Source: Kluyvera ascorbata ATCC 33433
GTDB lineage: Bacteria; Pseudomonadota; Gammaproteobacteria; Enterobacterales; Enterobacteriaceae
NCBI RefSeq assembly: GCF_000735365.1
Contig: NZ_JMPL01000018.1
Coordinates: 1-55,831, forward strand
Reading direction: 5' to 3'
DNA: 55,831 nucleotides
This document shows positions 28,148-38,436 of the stretch, piece after piece. Both the position numbers and the translations under genes were made by a program. The first letter of the stretch is position 1. The number at the start of each line of letters is the position of its first letter. The notes under the pieces are model-generated. The model saw only the letters and a list, made by a program, of their open reading frames with translations, did no database searches and was not told where the DNA came from.

Positions 28148-28535
28148 ATAAGCACAAACGTAGAACCTTATCGGCGTTGTTAGAGGATGGAAAACAGAGT
28201 GTATAAAAGATGGGATTCAAAGTGCTGCTAAAACTGTCACACAAAACGATGTTCGCCATTCACGAAAGCACTTCAACACCTTGATAAGAATAATTTTTAT
28301 TTGGCTTGTACGCCTTCACAGGCATCTTAGAGACTTCATTAGCAGCACGGGAAATCGACACCGGGCTGCATAAAGAGGCGGGCAGCGTCGTTTTTTTGCG
28401 ACGCAGACTCCCCACCCAAAATGGTGACCGCACATACGACATGAATTTTAGGAGAAAAGGGCAGCTTGTTCCTGCCCTTTTGTTTCACTTTCCCAGCGCG
28501 GTTGAAGCAAAGAAGGAATAATGCGCGATAAAAAC
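28148..28535. other. Non-coding remnant region with a strong hairpin
   Basis: No supported gene is present. Short frames on both strands around 28260-28500 look like phage or P4-type leftovers, but I cannot assign them. A 10-bp stem AAAAGGGCAG / CTGCCCTTTT (28455-28481) with T-rich ends could terminate transcription in either direction and marks the right edge of the island. Confidence 0.4.
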
Positions 28536-29027
28536 CTAAATACTCTGCCTCATTTCAAACCAGGCTTCCCCGCCGTGCGTCGAGTCAGATTTTTTAAGGA
28601 ACTGATAGCCAAAGCGTTTATACATCTCAAGGTACTGCGCTTTGCACATCAGGTAGATGGCCGTTTTCCCCTGCTGGCGCATGTGTTCAATAAACGCCTG
28701 CATCATCGCCGTAGAAAGGCCTTTACCCTGATAATCAGGATCCAGCACCACCGACATAATCACCGCGTTTGGCGCTTGCGGGTCATGACCCACCAGCTCT
28801 TTGAACTCTTCATCCGACATCACCACGTCCCAGGCGCAGCCCGCATTGATAAAGCCGATAATGTCGCCGTCCTGCTCCATGCACAGGAAACCCTGCGGGT
28901 AACGCGCAATGCGGATAGCAATTTTCTCCCGCGTGGCCGCTTCGTCTGCCGGATAGGCTGCGGATTCAATTTCATAACAACGGTCGATGTCGGACGGAGT
29001 CGCCTGACGAAAAATAGCGTGTGACAC
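28536..29027 (-). CDS. GNAT-family N-acetyltransferase
   Basis: A 163-residue single-domain acetyltransferase. The acetyl-CoA motif A reads VVLDPDYQGKGLSTAMM, and the C-terminus has the usual MYKRFGYQFLKKS. The start is a GTG at 29027 with GGAGG five bases upstream; the ATG at 29048 precedes that ribosome site. The substrate is unknown. It diverges from a LysR regulator 96 bp away, which probably controls it. Confidence 0.85.
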   Translation of the reverse strand: MSHAIFRQATPSDIDRCYEIESAAYPADEAATREKIAIRIARYPQGFLCMEQDGDIIGFINAGCAWDVVMSDEEFKELVGHDPQAPNAVIMSVVLDPDYQGKGLSTAMMQAFIEHMRQQGKTAIYLMCKAQYLEMYKRFGYQFLKKSDSTHGGEAWFEMRQSI

Positions 29028-29123
29028 AATGCCTCCAGAGATACGCATTCAGTTGATGTTCGCTATTCTAGCGCCAGCGTGATATGAATACGCTGCATTC
29101 TTTTCACTGGTAAACTGAATAAC

Positions 29124-30035
29124 ATGCATCGCAATCTTCGCCTGCTAGACCTTAACCTGCTGCTGGTCTTCGACGCGCTTTATCGCCATCGCCGCGTTGC
29201 CGAAGCCGCTAGCGAACTCGCCATGAGCCCTTCCGCATTCAGCCACGCATTAAGTCGTCTGCGCGGTTCGCTCAACGACCCGCTATTCAGCCGTCAGGGT
29301 AGCCAGATGCAGCCAACCCCGCGCGCCGAATCGCTGTTTCCCGCCATTGCCGGTGCACTCTCGGCGCTGAACGGTGAGCTCGGGCAGGCTGACCATTTTC
29401 ACCCGGCGACCAGCAATCAGACCTTTACCTTTGCCGCCACCGACTATACCGCCGCGGTGTTTTTCCCCGAACTCATCGCCAGACTCCAGGCTGACGCGCC
29501 CGGCATTCGAACACGCATTGTGTACTCTCGTGAATATGATGCGCTGGAGGAACTGTTAACCGGTAGAGTGAATTTCGCCATCGGTTTTGAGGAAGAGAAC
29601 GTGCAGCCGCGCCACGGCCTGGCATCGCTGGAACTGTTTACCGACGACTACGTGGTGGCGGTACGTAAAGGCCATCCGCTGGCGAACGATGTGCTGACGC
29701 CGGAAACGTATCTGCAACTGGGACACGTGGTGGTCAGCCCGTGGAATGAGCATCATCGCCCTATCGACAGCTACCTGGCATCACGCCACGTCAGCCGTCG
29801 TACCGTGGTGGAGCTGCCGAGCGTCATGTCCGCGCCGTTTATTGTCAGCCGTACGGATTTGGCTATCACGCTTCCGCGTCGCGGCGTCCATCAGCTATTT
29901 GATACCCGCGAGCTCACCCTGCACACCCCGCCGTTCCCCATTCCGCCCTATACCCTGAAGGTTTACTACCGTCCGGCGAACGGGCAGGCAAAAGCGCAGC
30001 AGTGGATGCTGGAGCAGATAAGTCAGTTTGAATAA
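29124..30035 (+). CDS. LysR-family transcriptional regulator
   Basis: A 303-residue regulator with the N-terminal winged helix (RRVAEAASELAMSPSAFSHALSRLR, residues about 23-47) and a periplasmic-binding-like effector domain. The N-terminus LRLLDLNLLLVFDALYRHR places it in the NodD/LeuO-like branch. It is divergent from the GNAT gene. Effector unknown. Confidence 0.85.
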   Translation: MHRNLRLLDLNLLLVFDALYRHRRVAEAASELAMSPSAFSHALSRLRGSLNDPLFSRQGSQMQPTPRAESLFPAIAGALSALNGELGQADHFHPATSNQTFTFAATDYTAAVFFPELIARLQADAPGIRTRIVYSREYDALEELLTGRVNFAIGFEEENVQPRHGLASLELFTDDYVVAVRKGHPLANDVLTPETYLQLGHVVVSPWNEHHRPIDSYLASRHVSRRTVVELPSVMSAPFIVSRTDLAITLPRRGVHQLFDTRELTLHTPPFPIPPYTLKVYYRPANGQAKAQQWMLEQISQFE

Positions 30036-30040
30036 GCGAA

Positions 30041-30069
30041 ACACCCGGCGGCAATCGCTCGCCGGGTGT
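30041..30069. terminator. Hairpin between convergent lysR and yciO
   Basis: The 10-bp arms ACACCCGGCG and CGCCGGGTGT face each other across a 9-nt loop. The flanking T tract is short, so termination strength is uncertain. Confidence 0.6.
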
Positions 30070-30075
30070 GGAAGA

Positions 30076-30696
30076 TCAGAGGAACGGTTTTACGTCGCCG
30101 ACGCCTTCACGCAGCACGACCGGAGAATCATCAGTCAGATCGATAACGGTGGTGGGCTGTTGGCCGAGATAGCCGCCGTGAATGATCAGATCCACCAGTT
30201 TCTCCAGACGATCTTTAATCTCTTCCGGGTCGGATTCGGTGAAATCACTGCCCGGTAGCATCAGAGAGGTCGACAGCATCGGCTCGCCTAAGGTTTCCAG
30301 CAGCGCCTGCGCAATAGGGTTAGAAGGCACGCGCATCCCGATGGTTTTACGCTTCTCCTGCAGCAGACGACGCGGCACTTCTTTGGTGCCCTTCAGGATG
30401 AAGGTGTAATTACCCGGCGTGTTGTTTTTGATTAAGCGAAACGCCACGTTATCGACGTAGGAATAGGTCGACAGCTCGGACAGGTCGCGGCACATCAGCG
30501 TAAAGTTGTGGCCGTCCGGCAAATGACGGATGCGACAAATGCGCTCCATCGCGCCTTTGTCTTCAATTTTGCAGCCCAGCGCATAGCCGGAGTCGGTTGG
30601 GTAGACGATGACGCCGCCCTTACGCACAATCTCGACCGCCTGATTAATCAGACGCGCCTGCGGGTTATCCGGGTGGATATAAAAAAACTGACTCAT
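30076..30696 (-). CDS. yciO: YciO, Sua5/YrdC-family protein
   Basis: A 206-residue protein of the threonylcarbamoyl-AMP synthase superfamily, paralogous to TsaC. It has the nucleotide-binding pattern GGVIVYPTDSGYALGC and a KTIGMRVPSNPIA stretch. Its physiological role is uncertain because TsaC does the essential t6A step. The start overlaps the rnm stop (ATGA), so it is translated from the rnm message. Confidence 0.94.
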   Translation of the reverse strand: MSQFFYIHPDNPQARLINQAVEIVRKGGVIVYPTDSGYALGCKIEDKGAMERICRIRHLPDGHNFTLMCRDLSELSTYSYVDNVAFRLIKNNTPGNYTFILKGTKEVPRRLLQEKRKTIGMRVPSNPIAQALLETLGEPMLSTSLMLPGSDFTESDPEEIKDRLEKLVDLIIHGGYLGQQPTTVIDLTDDSPVVLREGVGDVKPFL

Positions 30697-31574
30697 GCTT
30701 CCCTCTCAGTTGAATTCTGCGGCTGTTCCCAGCGCTGCCAGACACCCTCGACGCCTGCGGGTAACCACAGTTTACGGCCCAGTTCTATCCACGGGCAGGG
30801 CTGATGGAAATCGGAACCCTGTGACCCCAGTAAACCGTAATCGCGGGCATAGGTGGCAAGCTGAGCGCGCTCGTGAGGCGCTTGCTGACACTGGGCGACT
30901 TCCATCGCATCGCCGCCGTGTTCACTAAAGTGTGCCAGCAATCTTTTCAGCCACTTGGCGGACAAATCGTACCGCCCCGGATGGGCCAATACGGCTACTC
31001 CACCCGAATGATGAATGACATCAATAGCTTCCTTTATTGTACACCACTGTGGCGGAACGTATCCGGTTTTCCCACGGGCGAGGTATTTTTTAAACACGTC
31101 GCCAATATTATTCGCTTTGCCCTGTTCGACGAGGAATCGTGCAAAGTGCGCACGCGTTACCGCCCCCCCCTCGGCGTACTTCTGCGCCGCTTCCCAGGCG
31201 CCGGGAATATGCGCTTTTTCCAGCCGCTCGGCGATCATCACCCCGCGCTGCTCACGGCGCGTTATCTGCGCGCTTAAAAACGCGGTGAGCGCCGGATTGG
31301 CGATATCAATATTCAGGCCGACGATATGAATCTCGTGATTTTCCCAAAGGGTCGAGATCTCTACGCCGCTAATCAGCGTCAGCGGCAAACCAGCGCGAGC
31401 GATTTCCGCTCGTGCGGCAGGAATGGCAGCGACAGAATCATGGTCGGTGATCGCCAGCGTGCCTACGCGGTTTTCCAGCGCACGATGCACCAGCGCTTCC
31501 GGCGTCAGCCGTCCGTCGGAGGCGACCGTGTGGCTATGCAGGTCATAAATGATGGCGTACTCGTTGTCGCTCAA
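30693..31574 (-). CDS. rnm: RNase AM (5'-3' exonuclease, PHP domain)
   Basis: A 293-residue PHP-family phosphoesterase (formerly yciV/trpH) that matures rRNA 5' ends. Metal-binding motifs are DLHSHTVASDG and ITDHDS near the N-terminus, LAHPGRYDL in the middle and GSDFHQP near the end. A TTG at 31574 behind GGGAG gives exactly the family length; the ATG at 31586 has no ribosome site. It is divergent from the trp promoter, as in E. coli. Confidence 0.93.
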   Translation of the reverse strand: MSDNEYAIIYDLHSHTVASDGRLTPEALVHRALENRVGTLAITDHDSVAAIPAARAEIARAGLPLTLISGVEISTLWENHEIHIVGLNIDIANPALTAFLSAQITRREQRGVMIAERLEKAHIPGAWEAAQKYAEGGAVTRAHFARFLVEQGKANNIGDVFKKYLARGKTGYVPPQWCTIKEAIDVIHHSGGVAVLAHPGRYDLSAKWLKRLLAHFSEHGGDAMEVAQCQQAPHERAQLATYARDYGLLGSQGSDFHQPCPWIELGRKLWLPAGVEGVWQRWEQPQNSTEREA

Positions 31575-31650
31575 AACAGCTCCCATTGGACTACATATAA
31601 GGATTCGCGGCCTATCATAACGGCATTGCATGAAATTCTAAAATCAGGGG

Positions 31651-31689
31651 TTGACTTTGCCCTCTCGAACTAGTTAACTAGTACGCAAG
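31651..31689 (+). promoter_or_regulatory. trp operon promoter and TrpR operator
   Basis: TTGACT (31651-31656) and TTAACT (31674-31679) are spaced by 17 bp. The operator at 31666-31689 overlaps the -10 and has the two CTAG half-sites (CGAACTAGTTAACTAGTACG). It matches the E. coli operator as I recall it. Transcription should start near 31687. Confidence 0.93.
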
Positions 31690-31714
31690 TTCACTTAGTA
31701 GAAGGTATCTCAAA

Positions 31715-31768
31715 ATGATGCGTAAAATCATTGCCCTGCACGGCGGTTGGTGGCGTACTTCCCAGTAG
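31715..31768 (+). CDS. trpL: trp operon leader peptide
   Basis: A 17-residue peptide, MMRKIIALHGGWWRTSQ, with the tandem tryptophan codons that sense charged tRNA-Trp. AAGG lies about 9 nt before the first ATG; the second ATG (31718) is possible. The peptide is longer than the 14-residue E. coli form and ends TSQ rather than TS. Confidence 0.93.
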   Translation: MMRKIIALHGGWWRTSQ

Positions 31769-31808
31769 GGCGGAGTCATCACGTCTGCGTAAAGCATACA
31801 GATACCCG

Positions 31809-31832
31809 GCCCGCCAATGAGCGGGCTTTTTA
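31809..31832 (+). terminator. trpL: trp attenuator
   Basis: GCCCGC-CAATGA-GCGGGC followed by TTTTT, located 41 bp after the trpL stop codon and 37 bp before trpE. Segments between the leader peptide and this stem can form the alternative antiterminator, as expected for tryptophan attenuation. Confidence 0.92.
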
Positions 31833-31868
31833 TTAAGTAAAAATTATTCAGAACAGGCGAGAACAACG

Positions 31869-33431
31869 ATGCAAACACAAAAACCTATGCTCGAGCTTCT
31901 GACCAGCGATGCGATTTACCGTGAGAATCCGACCGCGCTGTTCCATCAGCTGTGCGGTGCACGCCCGGCGACGCTGCTGCTTGAATCAGCCGACATTGAC
32001 AGCAAAAACGATTTAAAAAGCCTGCTGCTGGTCGATAGCGCGCTGCGCATCACCGCGCTCGGCGATACCGTCACTATTCAGGCGCTGTCCGATAACGGCG
32101 CTTCCCTGCTGCCGCTGCTTGATGCCGCGCTGCCAGCGGGTGTAGAAAACAACCGCCAGCCGACCTGCCGCGTGCTGCGTTTCCCGGCGGTCAGTACGCT
32201 GCTGGATGAAGATGCTCGCCTCTGTTCGCTGTCAGTGTTCGACGCCTTCCGTCTGTTACAGGAGCTGGTGACCGTTCCGCAAAACGAACGTGAAGCGATG
32301 TTCTTCGGCGGTCTGTTTGCCTATGACCTGGTCGCGGGCTTCGAAGACCTCCCGCAGCTTGAAAACGACACCAGTTGCCCGGACTACTGCTTCTATCTGG
32401 CCGAAACGCTGCTGGTGATTGACCACCAGACCAAGAACACGCGTATTCAGGCGAGCCTGTTTACGCCGTCCGAATCCGAGAAAGACCGTCTGCTGCAGCG
32501 CATCGCCCAGGTTCGTCAGCAGTTGAATGAACCGCCGTCAGCACTGCCGGTACATGAAATTAAGACCATGCGCTGTGAAACCAACCAAAGCGATGAAGCG
32601 TACGGCGACGTAGTGCGTAAGATGCAAAAAGCGATTCGCGCCGGGGAGATTTTCCAGGTGGTGCCGTCCCGCCGCTTCTCGCTGCCGTGCCCTTCTCCAC
32701 TGGCCGCCTACGACGTGCTGAAGAAGAGCAACCCAAGCCCGTACATGTTCTTTATGCAGGACAACGATTTCACACTGTTCGGCGCGTCACCGGAAAGCTC
32801 GCTGAAATATGACGCGACCAACCGCCAGATTGAGATCTACCCGATTGCCGGTACCCGCCCGCGCGGCCGCCGCGCCGACGGTTCGCTGGATCGCGACCTC
32901 GACAGCCGCATTGAGCTGGAAATGCGTACCGACCACAAAGAGCTCTCCGAGCATCTGATGCTGGTTGACCTGGCGCGTAACGATCTCGCGCGTATCTGTA
33001 CACCGGGCAGCCGCTACGTCGCGGACCTGACCAAAGTGGACCGCTACTCCTTTGTCATGCACCTCGTCTCCCGCGTGGTTGGCGAGCTGCGTAAAGACCT
33101 CGACGTACTGCACGCGTACCGCGCCTGCATGAATATGGGCACCCTAAGCGGCGCACCAAAAGTGCGCGCCATGCAGCTGATTGCCGCCGCTGAAGGCAAA
33201 CGTCGCGGCAGCTACGGCGGCGCGGTGGGCTACTTCACCGCACACGGTGACCTTGATACCTGCATTGTTATCCGCTCCGCCTTCGTTGAAAAAGGCATTG
33301 CGACCGTTCAGGCGGGCGCTGGTGTGGTACTCGACTCCGTTCCACAGTCTGAAGCCGACGAAACCCGTAATAAAGCTCGTGCGGTTCTGCGCGCCATCGC
33401 CACCGCTCATCATGCACAGGAGATTTTCTGA
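31869..33431 (+). CDS. trpE: Anthranilate synthase component 1
   Basis: A 520-residue subunit that converts chorismate and ammonia or glutamine nitrogen to anthranilate. The tryptophan feedback motif LLES is intact (Ser40). The chorismate-binding domain shows [19 protein letters not shown] and the C-terminal [13 protein letters not shown]. The stop and the trpGD start share a base (TGATG), so translation is coupled. Confidence 0.98.
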   Translation: MQTQKPMLELLTSDAIYRENPTALFHQLCGARPATLLLESADIDSKNDLKSLLLVDSALRITALGDTVTIQALSDNGASLLPLLDAALPAGVENNRQPTCRVLRFPAVSTLLDEDARLCSLSVFDAFRLLQELVTVPQNEREAMFFGGLFAYDLVAGFEDLPQLENDTSCPDYCFYLAETLLVIDHQTKNTRIQASLFTPSESEKDRLLQRIAQVRQQLNEPPSALPVHEIKTMRCETNQSDEAYGDVVRKMQKAIRAGEIFQVVPSRRFSLPCPSPLAAYDVLKKSNPSPYMFFMQDNDFTLFGASPESSLKYDATNRQIEIYPIAGTRPRGRRADGSLDRDLDSRIELEMRTDHKELSEHLMLVDLARNDLARICTPGSRYVADLTKVDRYSFVMHLVSRVVGELRKDLDVLHAYRACMNMGTLSGAPKVRAMQLIAAAEGKRRGSYGGAVGYFTAHGDLDTCIVIRSAFVEKGIATVQAGAGVVLDSVPQSEADETRNKARAVLRAIATAHHAQEIF

Positions 33432-35026
33432 TGGCTGACATTCTGCTGCTCGATAACATCGACTCTTTTACCTACAACCTGGCAGATCAGCTGCGCGCAA
33501 ACGGCCACAACGTGGTGATTTACCGTAACCACGTCCCGGCACAGACCTTAATTGACCGTCTGGGTACCATGGATAACCCGGTGCTGATGCTCTCCCCTGG
33601 CCCCGGTGCACCATCTGAAGCAGGCTGTATGCCGGAACTGTTGACCCGCATGCGCGGCAAGCTGCCGATTATCGGCATCTGCCTCGGCCATCAGGCGATT
33701 GTTGAAGCCTACGGCGGCTACGTTGGTCAGGCTGGCGAAATCCTGCATGGCAAAGCCTCCAGCATTGAACACGACGGCCAGGCGATGTTTGCCGGGTTAA
33801 CCAACCCGCTGCCGGTGGCGCGCTACCACTCGCTGGTCGGCAGCAACATTCCGGCAGGCTTAACCATCAACGCCCATTTCAACGGTATGGTGATGGCGGT
33901 ACGTCACGACGCGGATCGCGTCTGCGGCTTCCAGTTCCACCCGGAGTCTATCCTGACAACCCAGGGCGCACGCCTGCTGGAACAGACCCTGGCATGGGCG
34001 CTGCAGAAGCTGGAGCAAAGCAACACCCTGCAGCCGATTCTGGAAAAACTGTATCAGGCCGAAACCCTGACTCAGCAAGAAAGCCACCAGCTGTTCTCCG
34101 CCGTGGTGCGCGGTGAAGTGAAGCCGGAGCAACTGGCCGCTGCGCTGGTAAGCATGAAAATTCGCGGCGAGAGCCCGAATGAAATTGCCGGTGCCGCCAC
34201 TGCCTTGCTGGAGAACGCCGCGCCGTTCCCGCGCCCGGACTACCCGTTTGCCGATATCGTCGGCACCGGCGGCGACGGCAGCAACAGCATCAACATTTCC
34301 ACCGCCAGCGCCTTCGTTGCCGCGGCGTGTGGTCTGAAGGTCGCCAAACACGGCAACCGCAGCGTCTCCAGTAAGTCTGGCTCTTCCGACCTGCTGGCCG
34401 CCTTCGGCATTAACCTTGATATGAACGCCGACAAATCACGTCAGGCGCTCGACGAACTGGGCGTGTGCTTCCTGTTTGCACCGAAGTATCACACCGGTTT
34501 CCGCCACGCGATGCCGGTTCGCCAGCAGTTGAAAACCCGCACCCTGTTTAACGTGCTGGGACCGCTGATTAACCCGGCACACCCGCCGCTGGCGCTGATT
34601 GGCGTCTACAGCCCAGAACTGGTGCTGCCGATTGCCGAAACCCTGCGCGTGCTGGGATATCAGCGTGCTGCAGTAGTGCATAGCGGCGGTATGGATGAAG
34701 TTTCACTGCACGCGCCAACGGTTGTCGCTGAGCTGAATAATGGCGAAATTAAAAGCTATCAACTGACCGCCGATGACTTTGGCCTCAAGCCTTATCATCA
34801 GGCCGAACTGGCTGGCGGCACGCCGGAAGAAAACCGTGACATTCTGACACGCTTGCTACAAGGTAAAGGTGAAGCTGCACACGAGTCCGCCGTGGCGGTT
34901 AACGTCGCCATGTTGATGCGCCTGTATGGTCATGAAGACTTAAAAGCGAACGTTCAGCGCGTACTCGACGTATTACACAGTGGTGCAGCCTACGACCGCG
35001 TCACCGCATTAGCGGCAAGAGGATAA
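33431..35026 (+). CDS. trpD: Fused anthranilate synthase glutaminase / anthranilate phosphoribosyltransferase
   Basis: A 531-residue bifunctional TrpG-TrpD protein. Residues 1-190 form the glutamine amidotransferase (nucleophile Cys84 in GICLGHQ; His-x-Glu in FQFHPES). Residues about 200-531 form the phosphoribosyltransferase with the PRPP loop [14 protein letters not shown]. The G-D fusion is typical of Escherichia, Klebsiella and Enterobacter relatives. It is coupled to trpE. Confidence 0.98.
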   Translation: MADILLLDNIDSFTYNLADQLRANGHNVVIYRNHVPAQTLIDRLGTMDNPVLMLSPGPGAPSEAGCMPELLTRMRGKLPIIGICLGHQAIVEAYGGYVGQAGEILHGKASSIEHDGQAMFAGLTNPLPVARYHSLVGSNIPAGLTINAHFNGMVMAVRHDADRVCGFQFHPESILTTQGARLLEQTLAWALQKLEQSNTLQPILEKLYQAETLTQQESHQLFSAVVRGEVKPEQLAAALVSMKIRGESPNEIAGAATALLENAAPFPRPDYPFADIVGTGGDGSNSINISTASAFVAAACGLKVAKHGNRSVSSKSGSSDLLAAFGINLDMNADKSRQALDELGVCFLFAPKYHTGFRHAMPVRQQLKTRTLFNVLGPLINPAHPPLALIGVYSPELVLPIAETLRVLGYQRAAVVHSGGMDEVSLHAPTVVAELNNGEIKSYQLTADDFGLKPYHQAELAGGTPEENRDILTRLLQGKGEAAHESAVAVNVAMLMRLYGHEDLKANVQRVLDVLHSGAAYDRVTALAARG

Positions 35027-35029
35027 GAA

Positions 35030-36388
35030 ATGCAAACCGTATTAGCAAAAATCGTTGCCGATAAAGCGATTTGGGTAGAAGCCCGCAAACAACAACAACC
35101 GTTAGCCTCGTTCCAGAATGACGTACAACCAACCCAGCGCAGCTTCTATGATGCGCTGCGCGGCACCCGCACCGCCTTTATTCTGGAGTGCAAAAAAGCC
35201 TCTCCGTCGAAAGGGGTGATCCGCGATGATTTCGACCCGGCGCGCATTGCTAACGTTTATAAGCACTACGCTTCGGCAATTTCCGTGCTGACCGATGAGA
35301 AGTATTTCCAGGGCAGCTTCGACTTCCTGCCTATCGTCAGCGGCATCGCGCCGCAGCCGATTCTGTGCAAAGACTTTATCATCGACGCCTATCAGATTTA
35401 CCTGGCGCGTTTCTACCAGGCAGACGCCTGTCTGCTGATGCTCTCCGTGCTGGACGACGAGCAGTATCGTCAACTGGCGGCGGTGGCACACAGCCTGAAC
35501 ATGGGCGTGTTGACCGAAGTCAGTAATGAAGAAGAGCTGGAACGCGCCATTGCGCTGAAAGCGAAAGTCGTCGGCATCAACAACCGCGACCTGCGAGACC
35601 TGTCCATTGACCTTAACCGCACGCGCCAACTGGCACCGCGCCTGGGTCACGATGTCACGGTCATCAGTGAATCTGGCATTAACACCAACGCTCAGGTACG
35701 CGAGCTGGCGCACTATGCCAATGGCTTCCTGATTGGCTCAGCGATGATGTCCCATGACGACCTCAATGCCGCCGTGCGCCGCGTGCTGCTTGGCGAGAAT
35801 AAAGTGTGCGGACTCACGCGTGTAGAGGACGCACAGGCCGCCTATGAAGCCGGTGCCATTTACGGCGGTTTGATTTTCGTTCCAACGTCACCTCGTGCGG
35901 TCAGCGAAGACCAGGCGCGAGAAGTGATCAACGCGGCACCGCTCTCCTACGTTGGGGTGTTCCGTAATACGCCTGTGGCGGATGTCGTTGCACGTGCCAC
36001 TGCGCTTGAGCTCAGCGCCGTTCAACTTCACGGTGACGAAGATCAGGCCTATATCGACGCCCTGCGCGCCGAACTGCCCGCCAGCGTGCAAATCTGGAAA
36101 GCGCTGAGCGTCGCCGACACGTTGCCTGCACGCGACCTCAACCACGTCGATAAATATGTTTTCGACAACGGTCAGGGCGGTTCCGGGCGGCGTTTCGACT
36201 GGGCACTGTTACAAGGTCAGGATCTGAGTAATGTGATTCTGGCCGGTGGTTTAAGCGCAGATAACTGCGTGACCGCCGCCAAAAGCGGCTGCGTCGGACT
36301 GGATTTCAATTCAGGCGTAGAGTTACAACCGGGCATTAAAGATGCCAGCAAACTGGCCTCGGCATTTCAAACGCTGCGCGCATATTAA
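35030..36388 (+). CDS. trpC: Fused indole-3-glycerol phosphate synthase / PRA isomerase
   Basis: A 452-residue bifunctional enzyme. The N-terminal IGPS barrel has ILECKKASPSKG and LCKDFIIDAYQIYLARFYQADA. The C-terminal TrpF barrel has VCGLTRVEDAQAAYEAGA and GGSGRRFDW. It catalyses two consecutive steps of tryptophan synthesis. It starts 3 bp after trpGD. Confidence 0.98.
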   Translation: MQTVLAKIVADKAIWVEARKQQQPLASFQNDVQPTQRSFYDALRGTRTAFILECKKASPSKGVIRDDFDPARIANVYKHYASAISVLTDEKYFQGSFDFLPIVSGIAPQPILCKDFIIDAYQIYLARFYQADACLLMLSVLDDEQYRQLAAVAHSLNMGVLTEVSNEEELERAIALKAKVVGINNRDLRDLSIDLNRTRQLAPRLGHDVTVISESGINTNAQVRELAHYANGFLIGSAMMSHDDLNAAVRRVLLGENKVCGLTRVEDAQAAYEAGAIYGGLIFVPTSPRAVSEDQAREVINAAPLSYVGVFRNTPVADVVARATALELSAVQLHGDEDQAYIDALRAELPASVQIWKALSVADTLPARDLNHVDKYVFDNGQGGSGRRFDWALLQGQDLSNVILAGGLSADNCVTAAKSGCVGLDFNSGVELQPGIKDASKLASAFQTLRAY

Positions 36389-36397
36389 GGAGCAATA

Positions 36398-37591
36398 ATG
36401 AGCACTTTACTGAACCCCTATTTTGGTGAATTTGGCGGGATGTACGTTCCGCAGATCCTGATGCCTGCCCTGCGCCAGCTGGAAGAGGCTTTCGTCAGCG
36501 CCCAGAAAGACCCTGCGTTTCAGGCAGAGTTTACCGATCTGCTGAAAAACTACGCGGGTCGCCCAACGGCGCTGACCAAGTGTCGTAACCTGACAGAAGG
36601 CACCAAAACCACGCTGTACCTCAAGCGTGAAGATTTACTCCACGGCGGCGCGCACAAAACCAACCAGGTGTTGGGTCAGGCGCTGCTGGCGAAACGCATG
36701 GGTAAAACCGAGATCATCGCTGAAACCGGCGCTGGTCAACATGGCGTGGCGTCTGCACTTGCCTGCGCCCTGCTCGGCCTGAAATGCCGCATCTATATGG
36801 GTGCGAAAGATATTGAACGTCAGTCGCCGAACGTGTTCCGTATGCGCCTGATGGGCGCGGAGGTTATCGCGGTACACAGCGGCTCCGCTACCCTGAAAGA
36901 TGCTTGTAACGAAGCGCTGCGCGACTGGTCTGGCAGCTATGAAACCGCGCACTATATGCTCGGCACCGCAGCAGGTCCGCACCCGTTCCCAACCATCGTG
37001 CGTGAATTCCAGCGCATGATTGGTGAAGAGACCAAGGTGCAAGTCCGTGAAAAAGAAGGTCGCCTGCCGGATGCGGTCATTGCCTGCGTCGGCGGCGGTT
37101 CTAACGCCATCGGCATGTTCGCCGACTTTATCGATGAAACCAGCGTCGGCCTGATTGGCGTTGAACCTGCCGGTCACGGTATCGAAACCGGCGAACACGG
37201 CGCGCCGCTGAAACACGGTCGTGTGGGTATCTACTTCGGCATGAAATCGCCGATGATGCAGACTGATGAAGGCCAGATTGAAGAATCTTACTCGATTTCT
37301 GCCGGTCTGGACTTCCCGTCCGTTGGGCCACAGCACGCCTTCCTGAACAGCATTGGCCGCGCCGAATACGTATCAATTACCGATAACGAAGCGCTGGATG
37401 CCTTCAAGGAGCTCAGCCGCCACGAAGGGATTATCCCGGCGCTGGAATCCTCCCACGCCCTGGCTCACGCGCTGAAAATGATGCGCGAAAATCCAGAAAA
37501 AGAGCAGCTGCTGGTCGTAAACCTGTCCGGTCGCGGCGACAAAGACATCTTTACCGTACACGATATTCTGAAAGCGCGAGGGGAAATCTGA
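36398..37591 (+). CDS. trpB: Tryptophan synthase beta chain
   Basis: A 397-residue PLP enzyme that condenses indole with serine. The Schiff-base Lys87 lies in GGAHKTNQ, and the phosphate-binding loop is GGGSNAIG. It forms the alpha2-beta2 channel complex with TrpA. Its stop overlaps the trpA start (TGATG). Confidence 0.98.
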   Translation: MSTLLNPYFGEFGGMYVPQILMPALRQLEEAFVSAQKDPAFQAEFTDLLKNYAGRPTALTKCRNLTEGTKTTLYLKREDLLHGGAHKTNQVLGQALLAKRMGKTEIIAETGAGQHGVASALACALLGLKCRIYMGAKDIERQSPNVFRMRLMGAEVIAVHSGSATLKDACNEALRDWSGSYETAHYMLGTAAGPHPFPTIVREFQRMIGEETKVQVREKEGRLPDAVIACVGGGSNAIGMFADFIDETSVGLIGVEPAGHGIETGEHGAPLKHGRVGIYFGMKSPMMQTDEGQIEESYSISAGLDFPSVGPQHAFLNSIGRAEYVSITDNEALDAFKELSRHEGIIPALESSHALAHALKMMRENPEKEQLLVVNLSGRGDKDIFTVHDILKARGEI

Positions 37592-38400
37592 TGGAACGCT
37601 ATGACAACCTGTTTGCTCAACTGAAGTCCCGCAAGGAAGGCGCGTTTGTTCCCTTCGTCACGCTGGGCGACCCGAACCCGGAGCAGTCGCTGAAGATTAT
37701 CGACACGCTGATTGCCGCCGGTGCTGACGCGCTGGAGCTGGGGATCCCGTTCTCCGACCCGCTGGCGGATGGCCCAACCATCCAGAACGCGACCCTGCGC
37801 GCCTTTGCTTCAGGCGTTACGCCGACCCAGTGCTTTGAAATGCTGGCGGCCATTCGTCAAAAGCATCCGACGATTCCGATTGGCCTGCTGATGTACGCCA
37901 ACCTGGTCTTTAACCGTGGTATCGATGAGTTCTACGCCGAATGCGCTCGCGTAGGCGTCGATTCGGTGCTGGTTGCCGACGTGCCGGTAGAAGAGTCCGC
38001 GCCGTTCCGTCAGGCCGCGATGCGCCACAACGTTGCCCCTATCTTCATCTGCCCGCCGAACGCTGACGATGAACTGCTGCGCCAGATTGCCGAACACGGC
38101 CGCGGCTATACCTACCTGCTCTCCCGTGCAGGCGTCACCGGTACCGAAACGCGCGCCGCGCTGCCGCTGCACCATCTGGTAGAAAAACTGGCCGAGTACA
38201 ACGCGGCACCGCCGCTGCAGGGCTTTGGGATCTCCGCGCCGGATCAGGTAACCGCGAGCATCGAAGCGGGTGCTGCCGGGGCTATTTCGGGTTCCGCGAT
38301 TGTTAAAATCATTGAGCGCAACGTCGAGAAGCCTCAGGTGATGCTCGACGAGCTGTCAAACTTTGTGAAAAGCATGAAAGCGGCGACCAAAACCGCATAA
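37591..38400 (+). CDS. trpA: Tryptophan synthase alpha chain
   Basis: A 269-residue TIM-barrel subunit that cleaves indole-3-glycerol phosphate. Catalytic Glu49 and Asp60 are in place ([14 protein letters not shown]). Last gene of the operon, followed by the trp terminator. Confidence 0.98.
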   Translation: MERYDNLFAQLKSRKEGAFVPFVTLGDPNPEQSLKIIDTLIAAGADALELGIPFSDPLADGPTIQNATLRAFASGVTPTQCFEMLAAIRQKHPTIPIGLLMYANLVFNRGIDEFYAECARVGVDSVLVADVPVEESAPFRQAAMRHNVAPIFICPPNADDELLRQIAEHGRGYTYLLSRAGVTGTETRAALPLHHLVEKLAEYNAAPPLQGFGISAPDQVTASIEAGAAGAISGSAIVKIIERNVEKPQVMLDELSNFVKSMKAATKTA

Positions 38401-38408
38401 TCCCTCTG

Positions 38409-38436
38409 GCCGCCTGGCGCTCGTCAGGCGGCTTAT
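38409..38436 (+). terminator. trp operon terminator
   Basis: GCCGCCTG / CAGGCGGC stem (38409-38432) with an 8-nt loop followed by TTATT. It touches the stop codon of the convergent marR-type gene, which shares it. Confidence 0.8.

Larger units (their letters stand above)
24600..28500. mobile_element. Degenerate integrase-associated island between rluB and the GNAT/yciO block
   Basis: This AT-richer stretch interrupts the conserved rluB-yciO neighbourhood. It holds an N-terminal recombinase fragment (plus), a PAAR-DNase toxin with two immunity genes (plus), a C-terminal recombinase fragment (minus), a 58-bp direct repeat and several orphan hairpins. The two recombinase pieces face opposite ways and need not come from one gene. 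No clear attachment site or tRNA was found. Boundaries are approximate. Confidence 0.6.

Noticed and set aside
24600-28500. CRISPR array or tandem repeat system in the island
   Set aside because: Only one pair of 58-bp repeats exists; there is no regular repeat-spacer pattern.
28260-28521. Short frames on both strands resembling phage or P4 leftovers
   Set aside because: I could not assign either strand to a family with confidence, and no start context supports translation.
28521-29024. A 167-codon plus-strand frame over the GNAT gene
   Set aside because: Antisense shadow of a gene with clear acetyl-CoA motifs.
35102-35713. A 203-codon frame antisense to trpC
   Set aside because: Shadow of the conserved IGPS domain; no start context.
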